47,778 nucleotides of DNA from Acidobacteriota bacterium (GCA_013151025.1 JAADJC010000004.1:1-47778), one strand, 5' to 3'; counted from the first letter of the stretch, positions 30,130 through 39,545 are shown. Notes: generated from the letters alone by a model not told the origin. A program made the numbers and translations.

Positions 30130-31424
30130 ACTGGAAAAACATTGGAAGCCTGTTGGTCAACACTATCGCGATTTCTGTTCTGTTTTTTCTGATATTGGCC
30201 GGCAGCAGCACGGTATCTCACAATTCAGTTATCGGCCCCTACCTGGCATTGGGCTTTCTCATTATTGTTGCATATCTCTTCGGCGTTCTGGCAAGAGAAC
30301 TGGGGTTCCCCTCCCTCACCGGGAACCTGCTGGCCGGTATTCTGTTCGGGCCATCAGTACTGGGTCTCATCTCCCATAACGACATCCGTTCCCTTGAGTT
30401 CATCAACACCATCGCCCTGAGCTTTATTGCATTGTCTGCCGGAGGCGAACTTAAACTCAAGAACCTCCGGGAAAATGCCCGTGCTATCGCCGGCATCATC
30501 CTGAGCCATATTTCTCTGCTTTTCGGCGGTATCCTGATAGTTATGGTTCCACTTCTGAGTTTTTCCGGTATCCAGGGAATTTCAGGCACAAAGGTATCGT
30601 GGATGGCCGCCTTTATGCTGGCCATCGTCGCCATTGCAAACTCCCCGGCATCCACCATTGCAGTTATTAATGAATACAAGGCAAAGGGACCATTCACAGA
30701 CGTTGCATTGGGCGTGACCATGGTGAAAGACGTAGTGGTACTCCTGCTGTTTGCCGTTTCCATGGGCATCATCCGGGGTATTGTCGGCACAACACCCCTT
30801 TCCCTTTCTTTCCTGCTTCACACCTTTGGAGATATCTTTCTATCCATTGGAGCGGGACTGGCATACGGTGGGCTGATGATCCTGTTTTACCGGTTTGTGG
30901 CAAAGGAAATTACCGTTTTTATTGTCATTGCCGCTTTTCTCGCCAACGAACTGGCTCACTTTGCCGGGTTGGAACAGATGCTCATGTGCATGATTGCCGG
31001 TTTTGTCGTTCAGAACTTCTCCCGGCAGGGACCCTTGATGATTGAAGGAATCGAAAAAAGCCACCTTCCCATCTACGTTATTTTCTTCTCCATTGCCGGT
31101 GCCGGGTTGGATTTTTCCTATTTGGGATCGGTTTACATTCTGGTTACCCTATTTGTCATTCTCCGGGCCGGCCTTATCTTCGGCTCAACCTTGCTGGGGG
31201 CAAAGTTCACCGGGGCCAGCCCTGCCATAAGAAAATACGCGTGGACTGGGTTCCTCACCAATGCCGGGCTGACACTGAGTATTGCCATCCTTGTGGAAAA
31301 AGCGTTTCCGGACTGGGGCCAGCCACTTAAGGCTATCATCATTTCCGTCATTGCCATCAACCAGATTATCGGCCCGGTATTATTCAAGATTGGCCTGGTA
31401 AAGAGCGGTGAAGTGAAGACATAG
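30126..31424 (+). CDS. Cation:proton antiporter, CPA2 family
   Basis: The product has 432 residues from the GTG at 30126 (GTGA overlap with the previous stop; GGAGGAGATGAA gives the ribosome site). It has about 12 membrane helices. FGVLARELGFPSLTGNLLAGILFGPSVLG (about residues 49-77) is the family's N-terminal motif, with later ANSPASTIAVINEYKAKGPFTDVALGVTMVKDVVVL covering the ion-binding helix and the conserved Asp before helix 6. No TrkA-N or other cytosolic domain follows, so control must come from separate proteins, here the EIIA-like and PII-like products. The ion (Na+ or K+) cannot be told from sequence. Confidence 0.88.
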   Translation: MNWKNIGSLLVNTIAISVLFFLILAGSSTVSHNSVIGPYLALGFLIIVAYLFGVLARELGFPSLTGNLLAGILFGPSVLGLISHNDIRSLEFINTIALSFIALSAGGELKLKNLRENARAIAGIILSHISLLFGGILIVMVPLLSFSGIQGISGTKVSWMAAFMLAIVAIANSPASTIAVINEYKAKGPFTDVALGVTMVKDVVVLLLFAVSMGIIRGIVGTTPLSLSFLLHTFGDIFLSIGAGLAYGGLMILFYRFVAKEITVFIVIAAFLANELAHFAGLEQMLMCMIAGFVVQNFSRQGPLMIEGIEKSHLPIYVIFFSIAGAGLDFSYLGSVYILVTLFVILRAGLIFGSTLLGAKFTGASPAIRKYAWTGFLTNAGLTLSIAILVEKAFPDWGQPLKAIIISVIAINQIIGPVLFKIGLVKSGEVKT

Positions 31425-31446
31425 GAAAGAGAAAGGTGTTCTGTTT

Positions 31447-32211
31447 TCAGCGTTTGGTGTCCTGGCCCGAAAGAGGTGGGAATACATCTGAATAAACAGG
31501 GACAACCCGGCCACTGTCAATGCGATAGAGGGCAGGTTCGTTTGAGAGGCCGAGAAAGGAACGGGTACTGTGATAATCGGGGATTCCGGTCACAATTCCC
31601 TTTTGCCAGGATTGGTGAAAATGGCCAACGAATATCCGGTCACTGCCTGGGAATCGTTTTGTCAGTCTATCGGCTACTTTAATAAGTTCGTCCGGTTGTA
31701 CAGTTTTACTCAACCCCCCTTCCTGAAACTTTCTGTTCAGTTTTCGAGCCAGTCCAAAGAACCGCTTCCACCTGAAAAGTGTACAGACAAGCCGGGACTT
31801 CAACAGCCTCATCAGCAGACGATCCGAAAACAGGTGATCCATATGACCATGAACGAAAACGAGGCGTTCTCCTTCCGATTCAATTACAACGGCGTCTTCA
31901 GACACGCGGTCAAATGCATCAAAATAGGCTTTTTTGATGTAGAAATCCCAGTTCCCCTCCACCATAATGACTCGACAATTGTCAGAAACCGATCGGATTG
32001 TTTCAAGAAGCACGTAGCCGTTTTCATGGTCAAATACCGGTACCGCTGCCCACACCCGGAACACGTCCCCCAGAAGTACAATGGTTTCCGTCTGCTTCGC
32101 TACCTGTTCGAATGTATGGAGAAATGCCTCAAATTCGGGATGACCAAGCGTCACCGGGAGATGACAATCGGCAAAAATGACAACACGAAATAGAGACTCA
32201 GTAGAGGGCAC
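31447..32211 (-). CDS. Metallophosphoesterase, LpxH-like (UDP-2,3-diacylglucosamine hydrolase type)
   Basis: This 254-residue protein has metal motifs in the LpxH order: D15-x-H17 in FADCHLP, GD-x-F in LLGDVFRVW, GN-x-D in VEGNWDFYIKKAY, H-G-H in VFVHGHMDHLFS and GHFHQSW near residue 200. LpxH cleaves UDP-2,3-diacylglucosamine in lipid A synthesis; a middle cap with hydrophobic residues (LLMRLLKSRLVCTLFRWKRF) resembles its acyl-chain binding part. It is slightly longer than E. coli LpxH and could be a related phosphoesterase. It overlaps the CheW gene by 14 nt. Confidence 0.75.
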   Translation of the reverse strand: MPSTESLFRVVIFADCHLPVTLGHPEFEAFLHTFEQVAKQTETIVLLGDVFRVWAAVPVFDHENGYVLLETIRSVSDNCRVIMVEGNWDFYIKKAYFDAFDRVSEDAVVIESEGERLVFVHGHMDHLFSDRLLMRLLKSRLVCTLFRWKRFFGLARKLNRKFQEGGLSKTVQPDELIKVADRLTKRFPGSDRIFVGHFHQSWQKGIVTGIPDYHSTRSFLGLSNEPALYRIDSGRVVPVYSDVFPPLSGQDTKR

Positions 32212-32620
32212 GGAGAAGTTTCCTTTCTTGTTCTGAAAGCACCAGATCCAGATCCAGAACCATTACCGGTTTCCCATTACGGGCAAGCACTCCGGAAACA
32301 GGCATATTTCCGGCATCACCCGTTTTGATCTCATCTTCATTTACTTCAATAACATCCAGAATTTCAGATACACGGAAAGCCACCAATATATCCTCCACTG
32401 CAACCAGAAAAAGACGACCTTCAGAAACTGCATCAAGCTCATATTTGGCGTCAATTTTCACCACTGATACAATGTGTTCTCTGTAGGCAAAAACCCCCTC
32501 CACATAATCCGGAGCGTCCGGGACCGGGGTAATCTCCCTTTCCTTCAACACATGGGAAACGAACCGGACATCCAGCGCCATCAGCGTTTTTCCCACGCGG
32601 AACAACAATGCATACTTCAT
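32198..32620 (-). CDS. cheW: CheW-type coupling protein
   Basis: This 140-residue protein is a single CheW domain: YALLFRVGKTLMALDVRFVSHVLKEREITPVPDAPDYVEGVFAYREHIVSVVKIDAKY covers the first subdomain, with the family's [FY]-x-x-x-[IVLM]-x-x-V-x-E pattern, and LFLVAVEDILVAFRVSEILDVIEV the second. It links chemoreceptors to CheA. No other chemotaxis gene is near, and its partner here is an unrelated phosphoesterase gene, so it may serve a distant array or a type IV pilus Che-like system. Confidence 0.85.
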   Translation of the reverse strand: MKYALLFRVGKTLMALDVRFVSHVLKEREITPVPDAPDYVEGVFAYREHIVSVVKIDAKYELDAVSEGRLFLVAVEDILVAFRVSEILDVIEVNEDEIKTGDAGNMPVSGVLARNGKPVMVLDLDLVLSEQERKLLRALY

Positions 32621-32633
32621 ACAGCCATTTTAC

Positions 32634-32645
32634 CGAAAATTTTCG
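32634..32645. promoter_or_regulatory. 12-bp palindrome just upstream of cheW
   Basis: CGAAAATTTTCG is a perfect palindrome 14 nt before the cheW start codon. It could be an operator; no promoter elements are clear beside it. Confidence 0.3.
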
Positions 32646-32814
32646 AAGAAGGAAAGAAGAGGAAGATTTAGCATTGGGTTGTGGATTGCTGAAACTCGAT
32701 CCCAGCTTGAGTAAAAGACAGGGACAGGGCTAATCCAGACAAAATTCAGACGAGACCGGGAGCGGCTGATTCTCTTTCTACCCCCCACTCACAACGCTCA
32801 CTCCTATCTGTTCA

Positions 32815-32837
32815 TGCTACAATGTCTGTTGAACAGA
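32815..32837 (+). promoter_or_regulatory. Extended -10 promoter and palindrome before the SAM-hydrolase operon
   Basis: TGCTACAAT at 32815-32823 fits TG-N-TATAAT. It is followed at once by the dyad TCTGTT-G-AACAGA (32825-32837), which covers the expected transcription start and so could be an operator. Confidence 0.4.
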
Positions 32838-32850
32838 AAGGAGCACCGCT

Positions 32851-33594
32851 ATGATTGCATTGCTGACAGATTTTGGAATAGAAGATACGTATGTTGCAGA
32901 ATTGAAACTGGTTCTTCTTTCTCATGGAATTGAGCATACACTGGACATCAGCCACCATGTGGAAGCGGGAAATCCCCGCCATGGCCAGTTTCTTCTTCAA
33001 TCCGTGTACCAGCGTTTCCCGGCCGGTACAGTTTTTCTCGGTGTTGTGGACCCCGGCGTGGGAACAAAACGGGTACCGGTAGCGATACGGTTCGGACGGT
33101 ACTGGTTTGTGGGACCGGACAACGGTCTGTTTTCTTTTGCCTCAGCGGGAGATGTTTTTCATATTGACACAAAGGACCCGCTATTTTCACCCCGGATCAG
33201 TGAAACTTTCCATGGCCGGGACATTTTTGCACCGGCAGCGGCCGGGATTCACAATCATACGGATCGCTTCCTGAAAAAAATGGCCGGGCTGTCAGTGGTG
33301 ACACCCATCCGGTTTGTGGAAGAAATTACAAGGCTTTTTCCCGGAGAAGTACTCCACGTGGACGGATTTGGAAACCTGGTAACATCTGTTCGAAATGCCT
33401 TGCTGGGCCGGGTTGCCCTGGTTCTGGCCGGGAAAACGGTTGTCCACAGTCATTCCACTTTTTCAGAAGGGGGAGATGGGATGTTTATGGTACCGGGAAG
33501 TAAGGGATTCATTGAAATTGTCGCCCGGAAAAGGCGGGCATCTGATATGCTGAAGGTAGAAATTGGAACACAAATTGAGGTGAGAATAAAATGA
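32851..33594 (+). CDS. SAM hydroxide adenosyltransferase (DUF62/SAM hydrolase)
   Basis: This 247-residue protein shows the whole DUF62 signature: MIALLTDFGIEDTYVAELKLVLL at the N-terminus, VVDPGVGTKRVPVAI (about residues 65-79), GPDNGLFSFA (about 88-97) and FHGRDIFAPAAAGI (about 124-137), with the Arg-Asp of the last motif and the first Asp involved in water activation. It splits S-adenosylmethionine into adenosine and methionine, related to the fluorinase and chlorinase. GAAAGGAG precedes the ATG. It overlaps the transpeptidase gene by 4 nt. Confidence 0.92.
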   Translation: MIALLTDFGIEDTYVAELKLVLLSHGIEHTLDISHHVEAGNPRHGQFLLQSVYQRFPAGTVFLGVVDPGVGTKRVPVAIRFGRYWFVGPDNGLFSFASAGDVFHIDTKDPLFSPRISETFHGRDIFAPAAAGIHNHTDRFLKKMAGLSVVTPIRFVEEITRLFPGEVLHVDGFGNLVTSVRNALLGRVALVLAGKTVVHSHSTFSEGGDGMFMVPGSKGFIEIVARKRRASDMLKVEIGTQIEVRIK

Positions 33595-35159
33595 GAAGTT
33601 TTTCAGCAAAGCGCCAAAGTCGGGTTCCAGGATGGTTGAAAGGATTAATGATTATCGGGATTGCCTGGTCTCTGGTTGGTGCCGGTATGTACTACCGGGC
33701 AGGAGCCGCATTGAAAAGCCGGAGCAGTACCCCGGCTACCATGCTGCACCATATCCATCAGGCACGGTACACCGGATTTTTCCCATTGAAACACCGATTG
33801 GACGAGATGGAGAACGTTGCGACAATCCTGGCCGGTAGAAAATCGGCCATTGAGGATTCCGTCCACCTTACCCATGAAACCTATCAGGTTGTTCTCAGAA
33901 ATTTACTGGCAGCACATCGTCTGGATACTTTCTCATCGCTGATGAATTACCTGATCCGGCAAAAGGTGTCCATGCCCCGATTCCAGGGCATGTATTACTT
34001 TGATCAGGGAAAGTTTGCAAAAGCCGCCCCTTTTCTGAAACAGGATCCGGCTTTTCAAAGTTATTTTGTTAGCGGATCGGTTCCCGTTGTTGCAGGGGTT
34101 CTGGACGTCGATATGAAATCGGGAAAATTCAGAGCCAAATTGCCCGGCACCGGATTTCTGGAAAATGCAGTCAGCCCCCACAGACATTTTCTCGCCATTT
34201 ATGAAAACTCTCTGGTCCCGGATATTCAGAAAATCCTGTACCAGTCCATGGGAAAGTGGAGCGGGGCGTTTCTCGTCACGGAAAATGACCATCTAATCGG
34301 ACTCTGTGCAAAGAACATGAATCCATTCCGAGACGTTTTTGAAGCCGGATCGGTAATTAAGGTAGTGACCATGGCGGCTGCCATAGAGGAAGGTGTAACT
34401 GTAGATTTCCCATACAATTGCAAAGGCCCGATTCGGGTAGGTGGCCGCATTTTCTACGATTGGAAGAAACATGGAGAACTTAAAAATATGGCAGATAGCC
34501 TGGCATGTTCCTGCAATCTGGTATTTGCGGAAACCGCACTGAAGCTGGGACCGGAGGTGGAAGGACGCTGGCTGGACCGTTTCGGTATCAATAACCGTTC
34601 ATTCTTCCTTGGGGAACTGGAGGCCAGGCTCGGTGAAAAGCGGGCGCCACTTGCGGGAGATTACGCACTGGCGAGGGGGGCCATTGGCCTGGACACAGCT
34701 TACATTACCCCCTACTGGCTGGTTCGCACTGCAGCATCACTGGCATCGGATGGACGGGATATTCTGCCCACACCTTTCACGAACGAAATTGTCCCGGGAA
34801 ATGGGACATTGGCCCTGCAATCCCATTCAGAAACAGAACCTCTTTTTCCCAAAGAAGCGCTTCCTTCTATTAAAGAAGGAATGCTGAATGCGGTCAACTG
34901 GAAAAACGGCACCGGCAAACGGGCGATGGTTCCCGGAATTAAACTGATGCTGAAAACAGGCACAGCCGGAAAATCCCCCTACAATTCAGTACTGATGGGA
35001 ACATTCGAAGTGGGTGGGCACCGGTATGCCTTCGGCCTGTTCCTGGAAAAGGCGGGCAGGGCGGAATTTAATGGCACAGCGGTATTGAAATCGGCACTGG
35101 AAAAATTAAGAATTAAACTGATGATTCATCAGAGACCGGAAACGGCGAGGCGTCCATGA
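33591..35159 (+). CDS. Penicillin-binding transpeptidase-domain protein
   Basis: The product has 522 residues with one N-terminal membrane helix (about residues 15-33) and a C-terminal transpeptidase domain. Active-site motifs are S254-V-I-K257 in FEAGSVIKV, S307-C-N309 in ACSCNLVF and K455-T-G in LKTGTAG. The region between the helix and the enzyme (about 40-230) is shorter than in PBP2 or FtsI and not a typical dimerisation domain. It should crosslink peptidoglycan in the periplasm or be a class B-like PBP with a special task. It overlaps both neighbours by 4 nt (ATGA), including dnaE, an unusual partner. Confidence 0.88.
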   Translation: MRSFSAKRQSRVPGWLKGLMIIGIAWSLVGAGMYYRAGAALKSRSSTPATMLHHIHQARYTGFFPLKHRLDEMENVATILAGRKSAIEDSVHLTHETYQVVLRNLLAAHRLDTFSSLMNYLIRQKVSMPRFQGMYYFDQGKFAKAAPFLKQDPAFQSYFVSGSVPVVAGVLDVDMKSGKFRAKLPGTGFLENAVSPHRHFLAIYENSLVPDIQKILYQSMGKWSGAFLVTENDHLIGLCAKNMNPFRDVFEAGSVIKVVTMAAAIEEGVTVDFPYNCKGPIRVGGRIFYDWKKHGELKNMADSLACSCNLVFAETALKLGPEVEGRWLDRFGINNRSFFLGELEARLGEKRAPLAGDYALARGAIGLDTAYITPYWLVRTAASLASDGRDILPTPFTNEIVPGNGTLALQSHSETEPLFPKEALPSIKEGMLNAVNWKNGTGKRAMVPGIKLMLKTGTAGKSPYNSVLMGTFEVGGHRYAFGLFLEKAGRAEFNGTAVLKSALEKLRIKLMIHQRPETARRP

Positions 35160-38100
35160 CTTTTGTCCATCTCCACAACCATACCGAGTACAGTCTGCTG
35201 GACGGATTGACCAATGTAAAAGAGATGGTTAACCGGGCAAAAGAGTTGGGAATGCCCGCCATTGCCATCACGGATCACGGTACGATGTTCGGTGTTGCGG
35301 AATTTTATCTCGAAGCCAGGAAGGCGGGAATAAAGCCCATATTGGGATGCGAAGTCTATGTGGCTCAAGGCAGCCGACTGGAAAAACAGAAGGGTGCCAG
35401 GATGAATCACCTGGTCCTCCTTGCCCGAAATAATGCCGGCTATCGTAATTTGTGCAAACTGGTTTCCGAAGGGTATCTCAGCGGCTTTTATTACAAACCC
35501 AGAATCGACCTCGAACTTCTGGAGGAGTATAGTGAAGGTCTCATCGGCCTCACTGCCTGTCTCAAGGGTGAGATTCCTGAATTACTCTTGAATGAACGCT
35601 ACGAAGACGCAAAGCAGGCCGCTTTGCGTTTCCAGAAAATTTTCGGAAAGGGTTATTTCTTTCTGGAGATGCAGGACCACGATATTCCGGCAGAAAAGAA
35701 GGTGCTTCCTGAGATTGTAAAGCTGGCGAGGGAAGTGGATATCCCCCTTGTAGCAACCAATGACATCCATTATCTGAAGCGAGAAGACAGTGAGGTACAT
35801 GACATTCTCCTCTGTCTCCAGACCAACCGGCTTTTGAGCGATGAAAACCGCATGAAATACATGCCCTATAAATTCTACCTGAAATCCAGAGATGAGATGG
35901 AGGCGTTGTTTTCTTACTGCCCGGAAGCACTGGACAATACATTAAAAATCGCGGAGATGTGTGACGTAGAGCTGCCGAGCAAGATGATGCTGCCGGAGTT
36001 TAAGGCACCAGAGGGGCAAGCCCTGGATACTTACCTGGAGCAATTGGCACGGGAAGGACTGGACAAGCTGAAAGAAGTGGGAAAATTGGACGAAACAATC
36101 CCCATGACCTCGTATCTGGAACGCCTGCAAACTGAGCTGGATGTATTGAAAATGAAGGGATTTGCCGGTTATTTTCTCATTACCTGGGATTTTATCCGGT
36201 TTGCAAAAGAACATGATATTCCGGTGGGGCCGGGAAGAGGCTCCGCTGCGGGATCGCTGATCGCCTACTGCATGGGCATTACCGATGTGGACCCGTTGCA
36301 CTACAGGCTTCTGTTTGAGCGTTTTCTCAATCCGGAACGAAAGTCCATGCCGGACATTGATATTGATTTCTGCAAAAACCGCAGAGAAGAAGTAATTAAC
36401 TATGTGAAAGAAAAATATGGTGAAGAACGAGTAGCCCAGATTGTTACTTTCAACCGGATGAAAGCAAAACTGGCAATCAAAGATGTAGCCCGGGTAATGG
36501 GGTATCCGGCTGCGGAAGCCAACCGGGTAACCACAAAGCTCTATCCAACCGGGTTGAATATTCCGCTGAAACAGGCCCTGGAGGAAAGCGAGGAACTCCG
36601 CGCCTTCCGGGATGAAAATGATCTCAATCGCCAGCTGTTTGATTATGTGGCAAGGATTGAAAATACTGCCCGTCATGCCGGTGTCCATGCTGCCGGAGTT
36701 ATTATTGCCCCCCGGCCCATCACTGAACTTGCGCCGGTTTTTGTAGAACCCGGGTCCAAATCCCCGGTTCCTGTGGTCCAGTATGACAAGAACCTGGCTG
36801 AGGGTATCGGCCTTTTGAAAATGGACTTTCTCGGTCTGAAAACTCTCTCCGTAATTGACATCGCAATGAACCTGATCACCAGCCGCCATAAAATCACCCG
36901 TAAGAAAATTCGTGAAGCGTTTACAAAAGTGGATGACAAAAAGGTCTTTGAACTTTTTCAGAATAGCGATACCCAGGGGATTTTCCAATTTGAAAGCTCG
37001 GGAATGCGGGGCCTTTTAAAAAGCCTTCACCCGGATAAAATTGAAGATCTTATTGCCTGCAACGCCATGTACCGACCCGGCCCCATCGGCAGCGGGATGC
37101 TGGACAGTTATATTCGCAGACGGAACAAACAGGAAGATGTCAGTTATCCCCTGCCGGAACTGAAGTCCATCCTGGAAGAAACCCATGGAATTATCCTCTA
37201 CCAGGAGCAGGTAATGCTCATCGCGGTGGAAGTGGCCGGTTATTCCCTGGCTCAGGCCGATATTCTTCGAAAGGCTATGGGGAAAAAGAAAAAATCAGTA
37301 ATGGAAGAACAGAAAAAAATCTTCCTGAAAGGTGCAAAGGATAGGGGTGTAGACTCAAAAAAGGCAGAAGAACTGATGGACACCATGGCTCAGTTCGCCG
37401 AATACGGCTTCAACAAGTCCCATTCGGCCGCCTATGCCCTCCTTGCCTACCAGACAGCCTGGTTGAAAGCCCATTACGCGGTAGAATTTGCCACCGCCGT
37501 CCTTCGGATGGAGCAGGCCAGCAGCACCAAGGTGGAAGATATCCTCAAGTTCAAGCCTATGCTGGAACATATGGGAATCCCCCTGCTTCCGCCAAACATC
37601 AACCGAAGTGAAAACAGTTTTACCATCGTGGAAAATGAAATTCTCTTCGGCCTCGGTGCCATCAAGGGCGTGGGTAGCAGTGCAATAGATGTAATCATTG
37701 AAGAACGGAATCAGAACGGACCGTTCAAGAGCTTTGACGACTTCCTCTCCAGGATGGATACTCGAAAGGCCAACAAAAAAGTACTGGAATCCCTGATTAT
37801 GGCTGGAGCCTTCGACTGCCTTGGAGAAAAACGAAAACACCTTTCAGATACACTGGAAGTCGCCATACGATTTGCTGCAAAGAAAAACGAAGAGAGGAGG
37901 ATGGGACAACGCTCCCTCTTTGATACACTGCCGGAACCGGAAGGTGACTCAACCACACCCTCTACAGAGCATGAAGAATGGGACAAGATGGAGCTATTGG
38001 AAAAGGAAATGGATGTGCTGGGATTTTACGCCTCCGGGCATCCCCTGGATGAAGTGGCCGGAGAATTGCGTCGTTTTTCCACCCTTTCCACCGCCGACAT

Positions 38101-38665
38101 TCACAGAATGGCAGCGGATCAGGAGGGATCCGAACCCATCCCCGCTTACCGGAGCGAAAGCGTAGTTGTGGGTGGAATGGTGCGCAACCTCCAGTTCAGG
38201 ACAGACCGGCGGGGACGAAAAATGGCATCATTCACACTGGAAGACCTCACCGGGCGTATCAACGTGGTGGTATTTGCCTCCAAATTTCCAGGAGAAAACC
38301 AGGGAAAGGGCGCTATTTCAAATTTGATGGAATTGCTGGAAAACGGTCAGCGGGTCTTTGTGTCCGGCAAACTGGATCTATCTCGTTCCACTCCGTCCAT
38401 GTTGCTGGACAATATCCGGGGATTTGATTCCTTTGTCAAAGGAGGAGCCGCCACCCTCTCAATTAAAATCACATCCGCTGACCGGCTGGATCAGCTGCGA
38501 ATGGCACTGGAGCCTTACCGGGGAAACGATTTAAAATTATTTTTCAAAGTGGAAATCGGCGAAAAGACCATATGGGTTCGCAGTTCAGACCGATACAATC
38601 TGTCTGCAGATGTGTTGTCTACTTCGGTGTTGAATGACCTGGGTTTTGTTTACGCCATTCGCTGA
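35156..38665 (+). CDS. dnaE: DNA polymerase III subunit alpha
   Basis: The product is 1169 residues, the standard DnaE1 length. It has an N-terminal PHP domain (HLHNHTEYSLLDG, residues 4-16), the palm domain with catalytic PDIDIDF (about 399-405) after GPGRGSAAGSL (about 360-370), the fingers and tau-interacting parts with QEQVMLIA, FNKSHSAAYALLAYQTAWLK (about 749-768), the helix-hairpin-helix region with GAIKGVG and the OB-fold near residues 1000-1080. It is the replicative polymerase. Its ATG overlaps the previous stop by 4 nt, and its last 47 nt overlap the end of the convergent patatin gene. Confidence 0.98.
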   Translation: MTFVHLHNHTEYSLLDGLTNVKEMVNRAKELGMPAIAITDHGTMFGVAEFYLEARKAGIKPILGCEVYVAQGSRLEKQKGARMNHLVLLARNNAGYRNLCKLVSEGYLSGFYYKPRIDLELLEEYSEGLIGLTACLKGEIPELLLNERYEDAKQAALRFQKIFGKGYFFLEMQDHDIPAEKKVLPEIVKLAREVDIPLVATNDIHYLKREDSEVHDILLCLQTNRLLSDENRMKYMPYKFYLKSRDEMEALFSYCPEALDNTLKIAEMCDVELPSKMMLPEFKAPEGQALDTYLEQLAREGLDKLKEVGKLDETIPMTSYLERLQTELDVLKMKGFAGYFLITWDFIRFAKEHDIPVGPGRGSAAGSLIAYCMGITDVDPLHYRLLFERFLNPERKSMPDIDIDFCKNRREEVINYVKEKYGEERVAQIVTFNRMKAKLAIKDVARVMGYPAAEANRVTTKLYPTGLNIPLKQALEESEELRAFRDENDLNRQLFDYVARIENTARHAGVHAAGVIIAPRPITELAPVFVEPGSKSPVPVVQYDKNLAEGIGLLKMDFLGLKTLSVIDIAMNLITSRHKITRKKIREAFTKVDDKKVFELFQNSDTQGIFQFESSGMRGLLKSLHPDKIEDLIACNAMYRPGPIGSGMLDSYIRRRNKQEDVSYPLPELKSILEETHGIILYQEQVMLIAVEVAGYSLAQADILRKAMGKKKKSVMEEQKKIFLKGAKDRGVDSKKAEELMDTMAQFAEYGFNKSHSAAYALLAYQTAWLKAHYAVEFATAVLRMEQASSTKVEDILKFKPMLEHMGIPLLPPNINRSENSFTIVENEILFGLGAIKGVGSSAIDVIIEERNQNGPFKSFDDFLSRMDTRKANKKVLESLIMAGAFDCLGEKRKHLSDTLEVAIRFAAKKNEERRMGQRSLFDTLPEPEGDSTTPSTEHEEWDKMELLEKEMDVLGFYASGHPLDEVAGELRRFSTLSTADIHRMAADQEGSEPIPAYRSESVVVGGMVRNLQFRTDRRGRKMASFTLEDLTGRINVVVFASKFPGENQGKGAISNLMELLENGQRVFVSGKLDLSRSTPSMLLDNIRGFDSFVKGGAATLSIKITSADRLDQLRMALEPYRGNDLKLFFKVEIGEKTIWVRSSDRYNLSADVLSTSVLNDLGFVYAIR

Positions 38666-39545
38666 GGAAGTTCTCCGCCGCATGCTTTCCCTCTGAAATA
38701 GCCTGGTCTGCCTTATGAAAATCGTAAAACAGCAAATCCGGGAGTATGGGGGTGATCACATAATCAGGCTTCGTCATTTCAATGCTCCGCCAGGCAATTT
38801 CATACTGAAAAATGTGAAAGGTTCGATTCAAGGTATAGAGCATCCCTGGTTTTTCTTCTTTGGGGAGTAAAGCAATACCCTTTTTCTCCAGAAAAGCCTT
38901 CATTGCGGGAAAGCGATCCAGAAATACCTTGTCATCCGCCTCTGCTCCAAGGGGCTTGATCCAGCTCCTGTGGTAAGCGGAAGGCGGAAGATTAAGGTTA
39001 ACCGCAACTATCTGACTGCTTCCATGGCGAGATTTCAATACATCCACCGGAACCGGATTTGTCAATCCCCCGTCCACGTACCATTTCTTTTTCAACCGGT
39101 AGGGCTTGAACAGCCCTGGAATAGAAATAGAGGCCCGAATCGCCTCCCAGAGCCGACAATCGGCCAGGACCTCTGTCTCTCCGGTGGTTAATTCCGTGGC
39201 CACAGGGTAAAATGGAATATTGGTTTCCCCAAGACGGATATCGCCCACTATCTCCCGAAAACTGTGAATTATCTTTCGTCCATTGATCAGTCCACCGGAA
39301 GGGAATATCGGGTCAAAGTTGCGAATCACATCACCCCGATCCATGTTCCGATAGTATTCCTCTGCCTCTGCAAGTTTTCCTGCGGCATAAAATCCACCAA
39401 TCACGGCACCGATGGAACAACCGGAAATGGCATCTATTTTCACACCGGCTTTGTCCAGTGTGTTCAATACACCTATGTGAGCCAGGCCACGGGCCGCTCC
39501 GGACCCCAACGCAAGGGACAGGCCGGGAAAATCAGTTAATGACAA
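38619..39545 (-). CDS. Patatin-like phospholipase (RssA type)
   Basis: This 308-residue protein has the anion hole GSGAARGLAHIGVL (residues about 14-27), the nucleophile S44 in GCSIGA and the catalytic Asp D158 in YVDGGLTNPVP, the full dyad of bacterial patatins. It cleaves acyl esters of phospholipids or similar substrates. It lies last in a cluster with rng, overlapping it by 14 nt, and ends antisense to dnaE over 47 nt. No membrane helix or signal peptide is seen. Confidence 0.9.
   Translation of the reverse strand: MSLTDFPGLSLALGSGAARGLAHIGVLNTLDKAGVKIDAISGCSIGAVIGGFYAAGKLAEAEEYYRNMDRGDVIRNFDPIFPSGGLINGRKIIHSFREIVGDIRLGETNIPFYPVATELTTGETEVLADCRLWEAIRASISIPGLFKPYRLKKKWYVDGGLTNPVPVDVLKSRHGSSQIVAVNLNLPPSAYHRSWIKPLGAEADDKVFLDRFPAMKAFLEKKGIALLPKEEKPGMLYTLNRTFHIFQYEIAWRSIEMTKPDYVITPILPDLLFYDFHKADQAISEGKHAAENFLSEWRKQNPGHSTPK

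Noticed and set aside
35942-36988. 348-residue open frame on the minus strand
   Set aside because: It lies entirely antisense to dnaE, has no recognisable domain or ribosome site and is composed like a frame shadow.
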